A stretch of 64,000 bases of DNA, from NCBI GenBank assembly GCA_934633695.1, contig CAKTYT010000007.1, positions 1-64,000 of the forward strand, written 5' to 3'. This document shows, in pieces, positions 1-7,299 of the stretch (the stretch's first letter is position 1; every line of letters begins with the position of its first letter). The stretch comes from an uncultured Clostridia bacterium. GTDB lineage: Bacteria > Bacillota > Clostridia > Christensenellales > CAG-138. Both the position numbers and the translations under genes were made by a program. The notes under the pieces were generated by a model that was not told the origin of the DNA, did no database searches, and was given only the letters and a program-made list of their open reading frames with translations.

Positions 1-73
1 CGGTAGTTCAGTTGGTTAGAATGCCAGCCTGTCACGCTGGAGGTCAGGGGTTCGAGCCCCCTTCGGATCGCCA
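1..73 (+). tRNA. tRNA-Asp (GTC), 5' end cut by window edge
   Basis: Cloverleaf with anticodon loop CTGTCAC (anticodon GTC), T-arm AGGGG/TTCGAGC/CCCCT and a 3' acceptor strand TCGGATC followed by G and an encoded CCA (71-73). The acceptor pairing implies that about four 5' bases lie outside the window. First of four closely packed tRNAs. Confidence 0.95.
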
Positions 74-77
74 TTTT

Positions 78-153
78 GCCTCGGTAGCTCAGCTGGTAGA
101 GCAAGGGACTGAAAATCCCTGTGTCGGTGGTTCGACTCCACTCTGAGGCACCA
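78..153 (+). tRNA. tRNA-Phe (GAA)
   Basis: Acceptor GCCTCGG pairs with CTGAGGC; the anticodon loop CTGAAAA gives GAA; T-loop TTCGACT; encoded CCA at 151-153. It lies 4 nt after tRNA-Asp, so the cluster is probably one transcript. Confidence 0.97.
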
Positions 154-159
154 CTTCGA

Positions 160-235
160 GCGGGAATAGCTCATTTGGTAGAGCGCCGCCTTGCCAAGGC
201 GGAGGTGGCGGGTTCGAGCCCCGTTTCCCGCTCCA
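160..235 (+). tRNA. tRNA-Gly (GCC)
   Basis: Acceptor GCGGGAA pairs with TTCCCGC; anticodon stem CCGCC/GGCGG holds loop TTGCCAA (anticodon GCC); T-loop TTCGAGC; encoded CCA at 233-235. Confidence 0.97.
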
Positions 236-254
236 TTTTTTTAACGATTAGTAT

Positions 255-329
255 GGCACCATAGCCAAGCGGTAAGGCAGCGGTCTGCAAAATCGCCATT
301 CTCCAGTTCGATTCTGGATGGTGCCTCCA
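255..329 (+). tRNA. tRNA-Cys (GCA)
   Basis: Acceptor GGCACCA pairs with TGGTGCC; the anticodon loop CTGCAAA gives GCA; T-loop TTCGATT; encoded CCA at 327-329. Last gene of the tRNA cluster, followed directly by a terminator. Confidence 0.97.
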
Positions 330-340
330 TATTTGACAGA

Positions 341-375
341 AAAATACACTCGACTCTTGTCGAGTGTATTTTCGT
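341..375 (+). terminator. Intrinsic terminator of the tRNA cluster
   Basis: A 13-bp perfect stem, AAAATACACTCGA / TCGAGTGTATTTT, with a 6-nt loop (354-359), 12 nt after the tRNA-Cys CCA. The A-tract and T-tract flanks would allow termination in either direction. Confidence 0.85.
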
Positions 376-458
376 TTACTCGTTTTAAATGCATGCCATT
401 ACTATAATGCAGTATTCAAGCAAAATCGAAGAATATTGAAAAAAATGTTAAATGATGC

Positions 459-487
459 TTGACAGATTGGGATTGATAAGGTATAAT
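459..487 (+). promoter_or_regulatory. Consensus sigma-A type promoter
   Basis: Perfect TTGACA (459-464), 17-bp spacer, perfect TATAAT (482-487), about 44 nt upstream of the GTG start at 531. A strong constitutive-looking promoter for the lectin/caspase-like gene. Confidence 0.85.
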
Positions 488-530
488 ATAAACATACCAT
501 TAAAGGTAAATCTTTTTAAAGGAGGAAACT

Positions 531-1643
531 GTGAAACGATTCCTATCTCTCTTCATTGTCCTCTGCATTGTTGCTGTCGGCTTCATATCGACGGGAATAT
601 GTGCGGAGAGTGCGGAAGCCTCTTCAACCTCCACTTCCATTTCAAATGGTGTTTATTTCATAAAAGACACCAACACGAGCAAGTTTGTTGACGTTAAAAA
701 TAAAAGCGTTGCGGATGGAAGATTGGTTCAGCAATGGGGTTTCCACGGCGGAAATACTCAGAAATGGGTTATTTCGAAGCGTGTCGATGGTTATTATACG
801 ATACGTGTTTACGGTTCTACGGTTTCATACTATCTTAGCGTGAAAGACGATTCAACCGCAAGCAATGCATCAATTGTTCTCAAAAAGGGAACAAGTATAA
901 CTGACGGTATGCTGTGGAAAATCACTTACTTTGGTGGAACGTACACATTAAAACCAAAGACAAGTGAGGGGACGTATTACGTTCTCGGTCTTCAAAACAG
1001 CAGTTCGTACGATGACGGAGTTCAGCTTAGGCAAAAGTCAATTGATAACTACAGCAACTGGGAACTTATCAAGACTTCAAGCTCTGCTCTTGTTCCGATA
1101 CTCGAGCCTGGACATTATCATGGTGATATAATGGATGCCGTCGGTACAATATTGAGTTCGAACGATATGGGCTACACTCCCATTCGTAGGAAAACTAATG
1201 CGACTGTACAGCAGTGTATTGAGGCTATGGAAACTTCATCCGTTTTTTTCAGCAGGTCGCATGGAAAACAAAAATGGATCGAAGTCAAAGGCGGTAATGT
1301 GACGACGACAGCTATATACAACCTGCCGGATGGAGCATTATCGAACTGCAAACTCGTTTTTTATGGGGCTTGTTTAACAGGTAAGGGTGGTCTTGGTGCA
1401 GATAATCTCGTTAACAAGACGCATGAAAAAGGAGCAAGGGCTGTTGTAGGGTTTACTATTAAAGTAAATTGCCAAGAGGCGAACTTGTGGTCGATTTACT
1501 TTTTTAGGTACATGAAGAAAGGGTACACCGTTGAACGAGCAGCAGAGAGAGCAACAAAATTACTGAAAGATAGCGGCAAAGCAGTTACAATAACCAGTAA
1601 AAAGTGTTACTACATTGCCGGTGCGAAAGGCATGAGACTCTGA
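531..1643 (+). CDS. Secreted ricin-type lectin / caspase-like cysteine peptidase-fold protein
   Basis: 370 residues, GTG start with AAAGGAGG five bases upstream. An N-terminal signal peptide (about residues 1-25) is followed by a ricin-B-like beta-trefoil (about 40-181), recognised by repeated QxW-like signatures (TQKWV near 80, NWELI near 180). The C-terminal part (about 190-360) has the His-Gly and Gly-Ala-Cys blocks of clan CD caspase-like folds: SRSHG with His244 and FYGACLTG with Cys281, after predicted beta strands. I infer an exported protein that binds glycans through the lectin and may cleave peptides with the His/Cys dyad. Family members of this general layout are mostly uncharacterised, so substrate and target are unknown. 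No cell-wall anchor or dockerin is visible. Its last 15 codons are duplicated downstream as part of a tandem repeat. It could instead be an inactive caspase-like domain. Confidence 0.75.
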   Translation: MKRFLSLFIVLCIVAVGFISTGICAESAEASSTSTSISNGVYFIKDTNTSKFVDVKNKSVADGRLVQQWGFHGGNTQKWVISKRVDGYYTIRVYGSTVSYYLSVKDDSTASNASIVLKKGTSITDGMLWKITYFGGTYTLKPKTSEGTYYVLGLQNSSSYDDGVQLRQKSIDNYSNWELIKTSSSALVPILEPGHYHGDIMDAVGTILSSNDMGYTPIRRKTNATVQQCIEAMETSSVFFSRSHGKQKWIEVKGGNVTTTAIYNLPDGALSNCKLVFYGACLTGKGGLGADNLVNKTHEKGARAVVGFTIKVNCQEANLWSIYFFRYMKKGYTVERAAERATKLLKDSGKAVTITSKKCYYIAGAKGMRL

Positions 1644-2654
1644 AAAAACACCTTCAAAAATGCAGCCAGAAAGGAATAAAAAAATGAAAATGATGATTAA
1701 ACTCATGGCAATCATTTTTGCCGTATGCTTTGTCGCAGCATCCGTTGGATGTGCTTTGGTGAGCAAGGATTCAAAGACCCCGTAGGTCTACAAGGTCTAT
1801 TCTGACACGGATTCAACGTATTCCATCCAATCCGACGGCAGTCGTGTCCAGTGTGGTGAGTACACCAATCCCGATGCCCCTGCAACTCACAGCCTTACTT
1901 ATGAAGGCGAGACATACCAGCTTAACTACGTAAATTCCGAAAGGTGGATTTACTTCAGCTCCGATAAGTACGCAAGTGCTGATGGCAACATAGAGGCAGA
2001 ATACACCGCAGGCACGGATGAGCTGAGGAACATCACGTTTGCTTCGCAGGAACTTCTTCCCGGGGATGATGTCGTGACGGAAGAAGAGTACAAGCTCTTT
2101 ATAAAAGATTTCGTCAGTCGGTTTGTCGAGGAAAATCTTGACAACTATGTGTACAGCTGTACAACCGAGTGTGAAGCAAGAGGTGGTACATGTGAAGGCT
2201 TTGTTCAGAGAACGGAGGAAACTCCTGTCGAGTGCTACAGGTTCGAATATAAGATGGTGAAGGGCGGAACCGAGACGAGCGACAGAATCTATTTCTCTGT
2301 TTCATATGAAATGGCCGAAGTATCCATTGCACTCAGTCAGCACGAATTCGACAACGTAACAGTACCCAACATCAATGAAAGCAGACTGAATGCAACTATT
2401 TCCGCCGGAATGCAGACTCATGTCAATGACTGCCTTGAAGACGGATATGTCTATGACGGCAGCTGGACGCTTAACAATGCAAAGTGGTACATGGTAAACG
2501 GTGTCCCGACTTACGTCTGTGATGTCGAAGTTTCCTACAACATGACTGACGGGGAGGAAGGCTATGCAGAAGTTGTCACTTTTGAGATTCAGCCCACGGT
2601 TGAGAACGGAGAAGCAACGGAATAAGTTTACTTGAAGACATCAATGGCAGCACC
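1598..2654 (+). repeat. Tandem duplication, unit 1
   Basis: This segment, from the last 45 bases of the lectin/caspase-like gene through the lipoprotein gene and its downstream hairpin region, recurs at 2815-3876. The ends and the first third are nearly identical; the middle of the lipoprotein is diverged. Confidence 0.9.
1684..2625 (+). pseudogene. Lipoprotein gene interrupted by an in-frame TAG (copy 1)
   Basis: The start ATG at 1684 has AGAAAGG upstream, and a lipoprotein signal peptide follows with lipobox ASVGC. Codon 34 is TAG (1783-1785) where the intact second copy has TAT (Tyr). The frame then stays open from 1786 to the TAA at 2623-2625, giving 313 codons in all against 315 residues in the paralogue. 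Up to about codon 130 the two copies are almost identical. The region of about codons 135-225 is strongly diverged (different Cys/acidic pattern), and the C-terminal block around INESRLNATISAGMQTHV is again nearly identical. Only one nonsense change separates this from an intact gene, so it is either a recent pseudogene or a read-through gene; the former is simpler. Internal starts such as that at 2074 lack a signal peptide. Function unknown. Confidence 0.8.
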
Positions 2655-2712
2655 AGTGATGTGTCCCCTGTCAAGTAGACAGCGAAAAACAGATCAAATA
2701 TTTTTGCGGATA

Positions 2713-2753
2713 TGTGGCTGTTGCAAAATCAAGTCATATTTGCAGCAGCCACA
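2713..2753 (+). terminator. GGCTGTTGCA-type hairpin (terminator-like), copy 1
   Basis: 15-bp stem TGTGGCTGTTGCAAA / TTTGCAGCAGCCACA with one G-U pair and an 11-nt loop, 88 nt after the lipoprotein stop. No U-run follows, so termination is uncertain. The core recurs at 11630 and 20653. Confidence 0.5.
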
Positions 2754-2814
2754 TAAACTCGATGTCGGTTTTGTACACTTCCTATATAGCTCTGCTTGAG
2801 AAAATCCCTCTCAA

Positions 2815-3876
2815 TAAAAAGTGTTACTACATTGCCGGTGCGAAAGGCATGAGACTCTGAAAAACACCTTCAAAAATGCAGCCAGAAAGGAATAGAAAAA
2901 TGAAAATGATGATTAAACTTATGGCAATCATTTTTGCCGTATGCTTTGTCGCAGCATCCGTTGGATGTGCTTTGGTGAGCAAGGATTCAAAGACCCCATA
3001 TGTCTACAAGGTCTATTCTGACACGGATTCAACGTATTCCATCCGATCCGACGGCAGTCATGTCCAGTGTGGTGAGTACACCAATCCCGATGCTCCTGCA
3101 ACTCACAGTCTTACTTATGAGGGCGAGACATACCAGCTTAACTACGTAAATTCCGAAAGGTGGGTTTACTTCAGCTCCGATAAGTACGCAAGTGCTGATG
3201 GCAGTATAGAGGCTGAATACACCGCAGGCACGGATGAGCTGAGGAATGTTGTATTTAATTCTCAAGATTTTCTTCCGGGGGACGATGTTGTGACAGAGGA
3301 AGACTATAAGCTCTTTATCAAGAATGCCGTCATCCAATTTGGACAGGAAGATTTTGACCTTTTCACCTACGAATGTACTACTTCATGCGAGGGTGAGGAC
3401 GAGGATCACGATGAATTTATTCCCAGAACAGAGGATAATTCAGTTATGTGCTATGACTTCACATATACAGTATTAAAAGGTGGAGTCGAAACAACTGACA
3501 GAATCTACGCATTCATGTTCTTTGATTCTGATTTGATGTCACTTGGTTTATCATTCAACTTACATGAGTTTGACGATGTAACAGTACCGAATATCAACGA
3601 AAGCAGACTGAATGCAACTATTTCCGCCGGAATGCAGACTCATGTCGATGATTGCCTTGAAGAAGGATATGTCTATGACGGCAGCTGGACGCTTGACAAT
3701 GCAAAGTGGCGTATGATAAATGGTGTTCCGACTTATGTCTGCAACATTGGGGTGTCTTATGGCATGACTGACGGGGAGGAAGGCTATGCCGAAGTTGTTA
3801 CTTTTGAGATTCAGACCACGGTTGAGAACGGAGAAGCAACGGAATAAGTTTACTTGAAAGCATCAATGACAGCACC
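2815..3876 (+). repeat. Tandem duplication, unit 2
   Basis: Second copy of the 1598-2654 segment. It begins with the orphaned 3' end of the lectin/caspase-like gene (stop TGA included, about 2815-2860), which now lies in intergenic DNA, proving that the unit was copied from its left neighbour. Confidence 0.9.
2900..3847 (+). CDS. Secreted lipoprotein of unknown function (copy 2, intact)
   Basis: 315 residues. I place the start at the ATG at 2900, which follows AGAAAGG and opens directly onto the signal peptide; an in-frame ATG at 2876 would precede that RBS. Residues 1-23 are a lipoprotein signal with lipobox ASVGC, so the mature protein should be lipidated at the Cys and held on the outer face of the membrane. 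The mature part is acidic, Tyr-rich and probably beta-rich, with a Cys-containing central region (CTTSCEGED) and a conserved C-terminal block. I do not recognise the family. It is the functional paralogue of the amber-interrupted gene just upstream and is followed by a terminator. It has no RBS-spaced operon partner, so its link to the lectin/caspase-like gene rests on shared position and on the duplication boundary. Confidence 0.75.
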   Translation: MKMMIKLMAIIFAVCFVAASVGCALVSKDSKTPYVYKVYSDTDSTYSIRSDGSHVQCGEYTNPDAPATHSLTYEGETYQLNYVNSERWVYFSSDKYASADGSIEAEYTAGTDELRNVVFNSQDFLPGDDVVTEEDYKLFIKNAVIQFGQEDFDLFTYECTTSCEGEDEDHDEFIPRTEDNSVMCYDFTYTVLKGGVETTDRIYAFMFFDSDLMSLGLSFNLHEFDDVTVPNINESRLNATISAGMQTHVDDCLEEGYVYDGSWTLDNAKWRMINGVPTYVCNIGVSYGMTDGEEGYAEVVTFEIQTTVENGEATE

Positions 3877-3899
3877 TGCCATCGGCGTGGTGCTGTTTT
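3870..3899 (+). terminator. Intrinsic terminator after lipoprotein copy 2
   Basis: CAGCACC / GGTGCTG 7-bp stem with a 12-nt loop followed by TTTTCTT. The equivalent stem in duplication unit 1 is lost by divergence. Confidence 0.75.
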
Positions 3900-3914
3900 C
3901 TTACCTCGCCGGTA

Positions 3915-3943
3915 TTGACAGGCGAAAATAAAAATGGTAATAT
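3915..3943 (+). promoter_or_regulatory. Promoter of the PHP phosphatase gene
   Basis: TTGACA (3915-3920), 17-bp spacer, TAATAT (3938-3943), about 30 nt before the GTG start at 3978. Confidence 0.75.
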
Positions 3944-3977
3944 ACTTGCGTGAGCGAATTCGGAGGTGGGAGTTGCT

Positions 3978-4769
3978 GTGATAGATATTCATTGCCATAT
4001 TTTGAACGGTGTAGATGATGGTTCTGCGGATAAGTTTGATTCGGCAGAAATGCTTCGCATCGCCGCCGAGAGTGGAATTACCGATATTATTGCAACTCCG
4101 CATTGCTATCCCGGAATTTACAACAATTTTAACGGCATGACACTTAATGCAAAGTTTGACAGGTTTATTTCGGAACATCGGGAGAGCGAAACGGGAGTAA
4201 GGATTCATCGGGGCATGGAAGTTTATGCAGACGATGATGTCATTCACCGTGCCGATGAGGGAAGGCTAATGACACTTGCAAATTCATCATACATGTTGAT
4301 TGAGTGTGCATTTAATGAAAATCCGGATTTTATGACGGCTGTGCTGCATGAGCTTTTAAAAAGAAGGATTCATCCGGTAATTGCTCATCCAGAGAGATAT
4401 TACTTTATCAGGAATAAGCCGGAAATTGCATTGGGATGGGTCGATATGGGTTGCTCACTTCAATTAAATGCAGGCAGTATAATGGGGCAGTTTGGTTCAG
4501 AATGCAGACGTATTGCACATGACCTTTTGAGCAGCGGTGCTGTTCAGCTCATTGCAAGTGATGCACACGGGGCGATCAAGCGGACACCGGAGCTTCAAAG
4601 TGCTTTTGAGCTTGTGGGAGTGCAATTTTCATTTGACTTCGCCAACACACTTCTGACGGAAAATCCGGCGAGGATAATTGATAACAGACGATTGAGATTC
4701 CCGGAGCTGAAATTTATGTCGCAATCAAGAGAGGAGTTTCTCAGTGACGAGGAGTATTGGGGCATTTGA
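3978..4769 (+). CDS. CpsB/YwqE-like PHP-family tyrosine-protein phosphatase
   Basis: 263 residues from GTG 3978, chosen because it gives the usual family N-terminus (IDIHCHIL) and sits 10 nt after GGAGGT; a GTG at 3966 would overlap the RBS. PHP-domain metal motifs are visible: HCH near residue 5, the following GVDDG, TPHCYPG near 45, the GMEVYADD region, AHPERY near 140, and SDAHG near 200. The family (CpsB, CapC, YwqE) uses Mn-type metals to dephosphorylate tyrosine on BY-kinases that control capsule or exopolysaccharide chain length. No BY-kinase or capsule genes lie in the window, so its partner must be elsewhere. It overlaps the next gene by 4 bp, indicating translational coupling. Confidence 0.85.
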   Translation: MIDIHCHILNGVDDGSADKFDSAEMLRIAAESGITDIIATPHCYPGIYNNFNGMTLNAKFDRFISEHRESETGVRIHRGMEVYADDDVIHRADEGRLMTLANSSYMLIECAFNENPDFMTAVLHELLKRRIHPVIAHPERYYFIRNKPEIALGWVDMGCSLQLNAGSIMGQFGSECRRIAHDLLSSGAVQLIASDAHGAIKRTPELQSAFELVGVQFSFDFANTLLTENPARIIDNRRLRFPELKFMSQSREEFLSDEEYWGI

Positions 4770-5545
4770 ATAGATTTACTGACAGAGAAAATGATTGCAA
4801 GGAAAGGCTTTGTTTCTTCAAAGCATGCGAGAAGGCGGCAGAGGAGATCAATGGTGTTCATACCGGCGGCATAGGAACACTTAGCGAGAAGGCATTGCAC
4901 TCGGCAATTAAATATTTTATAGAACCTGACATAAGCAAACATGAAGTCCGTATTGGGCAGAGTATTGCGGATGTTCTGAACGATGAAGGGATATTTGAAG
5001 TGCAGACGAGAGGATTTGATCGTTTGAGAAAAAAACTTGAAGTTTTTTTAAAGGATCATACGGTCACGGTTGTCCTCCCGATACCTGCAATCAAACGGGT
5101 AATTCGCATAGATGAACGCACAGGTGAAATGTCCAAACCAAGGAGAAGTCCAAAACGTGGAAGTATTTTCGAAGCATTCACCGAATTTTACAGGCTCGGG
5201 GAACTGATATGTGATGAGAATCTGAGACTGCTTGTTTTTCTCATAGACGTGGATGAGTACAGACTTATGGGCAAAGGCAGACAAACGAGAAAAGGGTGGG
5301 AACGTTTCGAAAGACTGCCTGTCGATTTGCGTGGAATAATTCCACTGTACACGGCAGAGGATTACATAAACATACTTCCTGAAGGTCTTAGTGAAGAATT
5401 TACTTCTGCTAACATCGCAGAAAGTGCAAATATCCCGATTGACAGAGCAGGAACCATGCTTAGGGTACTTTCGAGGCTCGGCGTCGTGTCGGTCATCGGG
5501 AAAAAATCAAGATATAAGTTGTATTCCGTTAAACGTCAGAGTTAA
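4766..5545 (+). CDS. Conserved hypothetical protein, nuclease-like fold plus C-terminal winged helix
   Basis: 259 residues from TTG 4766, which overlaps the upstream stop (TTGA) and lies 11 nt after GAGGAG; a TTG at 4757 is too close to that RBS. I do not know a named family, but similar proteins occur in Clostridia. Residues about 30-105 contain the order GTLSEKALH, HEVRIGQSIADV, FEVQTRGF and RKKLEVFL. The spaced E, D and E-x-Q residues resemble a PD-(D/E)XK nuclease core, which is inference. The C-terminal 60 residues (SANIAESANIPIDRAGTML and LGVVSVIGKKSRYKLY) look like a winged helix-turn-helix. This suggests a DNA-binding, perhaps DNA-cleaving, housekeeping protein. Its 3' end overlaps the convergent sigK gene by 17 nt. 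Confidence 0.6.
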   Translation: MNRFTDRENDCKERLCFFKACEKAAEEINGVHTGGIGTLSEKALHSAIKYFIEPDISKHEVRIGQSIADVLNDEGIFEVQTRGFDRLRKKLEVFLKDHTVTVVLPIPAIKRVIRIDERTGEMSKPRRSPKRGSIFEAFTEFYRLGELICDENLRLLVFLIDVDEYRLMGKGRQTRKGWERFERLPVDLRGIIPLYTAEDYINILPEGLSEEFTSANIAESANIPIDRAGTMLRVLSRLGVVSVIGKKSRYKLYSVKRQS

Positions 5546-6257
5546 ACGCTCTTTGATGGTGGGTTGATTGGCTGTTTTCAATTAAATAGCAATTTAACTT
5601 CTTTAAAGCTTTCTTTTCAATTCGAGAAACGTATGACCTTGAAATATTAAGTTCTTTTCCGACTTCCCACTGGGGCACGGCAAGCCCATCTATCAAACCA
5701 TAGCGGAGCTCGATAACTCTGCGTTCCCTTGCAGACAGAACATTGTTCACAGCCATACGAAGTTCATTTCCGATTATGCGTTTTTCAACCTCCTCGCCAA
5801 CATCTTCCTCGCCTGCAATTATGTCGGCAAGAGTGATTTCGTTGCCGTCGCGGTCAAAGCCAATGGGCTCGGAAATTGATACTTCGTTTTTTTGCTTGCG
5901 TTCTGCTCGAATCGACATGAGTATTTCATTTTCTATGCATCTTGAAGCATATGCTGCAATCGTACGCCCTTTTTCATTGCTGAATGTTCCGACGGCTTTG
6001 ATTAGTCCAATCGTACCGATTGAAATGAGGTCATCGGTATCGCGTTCTTTTGAGGCATATTTTTTTGCAATATGAGCAACAAGCCTCAAATTATGCTCAA
6101 TGAGACTGTCCCTTGCTTCTGAGTCACCATGATTCATCTTTTCAATGAGGGTTCTTTCCTCTTCCGACGATAAAGGTGCAGGGAAATTGCTCCTCGTCTT
6201 TACAAGCCCCACGAATGCAAAGAAATGCTTTAATAATTCTGCTGCAAAACCGAACAT
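5529..6257 (-). CDS. sigK: Late mother-cell sporulation sigma factor SigK
   Basis: 242 residues, ATG with AAGGAGG upstream. The hydrophobic/basic N-terminal pro-sequence (MFGFAAELLKHFF) matches the pro-SigK leader that tethers the inactive form to membrane until processing. It is followed by PAPLSSEEE, the family's cleavage-proximal motif. Region 2 is clear (NLRLVAHIAKKYA, DDLISIGTIGLIKAV, YASRCIENEILMSIR), and region 4 contains LSARERRVIELRYGL and the HTH WEVGKELNISRSYVSRIEKKAL truncated here to its core. SigK directs late mother-cell genes for coat and cortex. The gene is continuous, without the skin-type excisable element found in some Bacilli and Clostridia. Its presence implies a spore former. 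SigE is the nearest alternative, but the N-terminus favours SigK. Confidence 0.88.
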   Translation of the reverse strand: MFGFAAELLKHFFAFVGLVKTRSNFPAPLSSEEERTLIEKMNHGDSEARDSLIEHNLRLVAHIAKKYASKERDTDDLISIGTIGLIKAVGTFSNEKGRTIAAYASRCIENEILMSIRAERKQKNEVSISEPIGFDRDGNEITLADIIAGEEDVGEEVEKRIIGNELRMAVNNVLSARERRVIELRYGLIDGLAVPQWEVGKELNISRSYVSRIEKKALKKLNCYLIENSQSTHHQRAFNSDV

Positions 6258-6389
6258 CTCGGTACCTCCTTGGCTTTTGTCGAAATATATGCGAAAATTC
6301 GTGTATTATTCACAATTTTCGTCAGCCTCTTTTTCGGTAAAGAAAAACAAGCGGCGAATTGCTCACCGCTCGTTTTAGAGGAAGGGAAA

Positions 6390-7073
6390 TTATTTTTTAT
6401 TATCAATAGGCGATTCTGCTGTCGAGGTATCAATTTCATCGCAGACAGGCTTAATTTTGATACCGGGCATGAGTTTAGTTAAAAGTACAGTGTGCCTCAT
6501 TAAATACCACATTATGATCAGCACCTGCAGCACTGCCGCAATCGTGTAGATGAGATGCATATTTGCCACTTTGACGCAAACGTGCAATGCAACCGATGTG
6601 CCCCAGACAAGTCCGCTTACGCATATGAATTGTATCCACACGGGATGCCATAGAACTGTCAACACGATTGCCACAATAAATGCAGTGGGTATTGCAATTA
6701 TGAAGCAGAGCCATGCACGCTCGGCGTCGGGGAAAGCAACTTTTGTGACGAAAAAAGCGATTGTTGCAAGCAGCCACACAAGTCCGACAGATAACAGCGT
6801 TACAAGACTGCGTTTGAGCCTTGGGGCGGTCTGGCGGCTTTTGCGATGTTTTTCAGTCAAAAAGTCATTTACTGTCACACCAAAGAGCTGTGCAAGCATG
6901 ACAAGCACGAAAATATCCGGCACACCATCACCACGCTCCCATTTTGAGACGGATTTATCGGAGTAGTGTATCTTTTCGGCAAGCTCTGCTTGCGTCAAAT
7001 TCAGTTCTCGGCGGTAATGGGCAAGGTTGGCGGAGATAAGCTTTTTAACCTTTTCATCATCTCGTATAATCAT
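6390..7073 (-). CDS. XRE-family HTH regulator with C-terminal membrane domain
   Basis: About 227 residues from ATG 7073; an in-frame GTG at 7079 is also possible, and neither has a good RBS. Residues about 8-65 are a Cro/CI-type HTH (LAHYRRELNLTQAELAEKI, HYSDKSVSKWERG, VPDIFVLVMLAQLFGVTVNDFL). The rest holds about four hydrophobic segments (LVTLLSVGLVWLLATIAFF, WLCFIIAIPTAFIVAIVL, a segment after WIQFICVSGLVW, YTIAAVLQVLIIMWYL). Membrane-tethered XRE proteins of this layout are common in Clostridia; they are thought to sense a membrane or cell-surface state and regulate neighbouring genes. No target is identifiable here. Transcribed divergently from the PAP2-like gene across a hairpin-rich gap. 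Confidence 0.8.
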   Translation of the reverse strand: MIIRDDEKVKKLISANLAHYRRELNLTQAELAEKIHYSDKSVSKWERGDGVPDIFVLVMLAQLFGVTVNDFLTEKHRKSRQTAPRLKRSLVTLLSVGLVWLLATIAFFVTKVAFPDAERAWLCFIIAIPTAFIVAIVLTVLWHPVWIQFICVSGLVWGTSVALHVCVKVANMHLIYTIAAVLQVLIIMWYLMRHTVLLTKLMPGIKIKPVCDEIDTSTAESPIDNKK

Positions 7074-7163
7074 GTTCACATTTTACACAAAAAATTTAAA
7101 AAATGCAACCCCACTCGATGTAATCAGAAAAATATAATTATCACGGAAAAATCAAACGCTCTA

Positions 7164-7226
7164 CCGGCAGTAGAACTGCCGGAAAAGAACTCTACGCCTT
7201 AAAATTGCATGGGTAGAGAGGCGTAG
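7164..7226 (+). promoter_or_regulatory. Paired inverted repeats in the XRE / PAP2-like intergenic region
   Basis: CCGGCAGT-AGA-ACTGCCGG (7164-7182) is a perfect 8-bp hairpin or operator. CTACGCCT (7192-7199) pairs with AGGCGTAG (7219-7226). Together they could form a structured leader or two operators between the divergent genes. Function is not shown. Confidence 0.45.
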
Positions 7227-7299
7227 GATCGCAATAGGGTGCATTTCCTTGATATCTGTGGTAAAACATGGGCAGATATAACGAAAGGAGGAGATTGCT

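Noticed and set aside
1..329. tRNA cluster as an integration site
   Set aside because: No integrase, direct repeat of a tRNA 3' end or element boundary is seen next to it; the window's only recombinase is 48 kb away with inverted repeats unlike tRNA.
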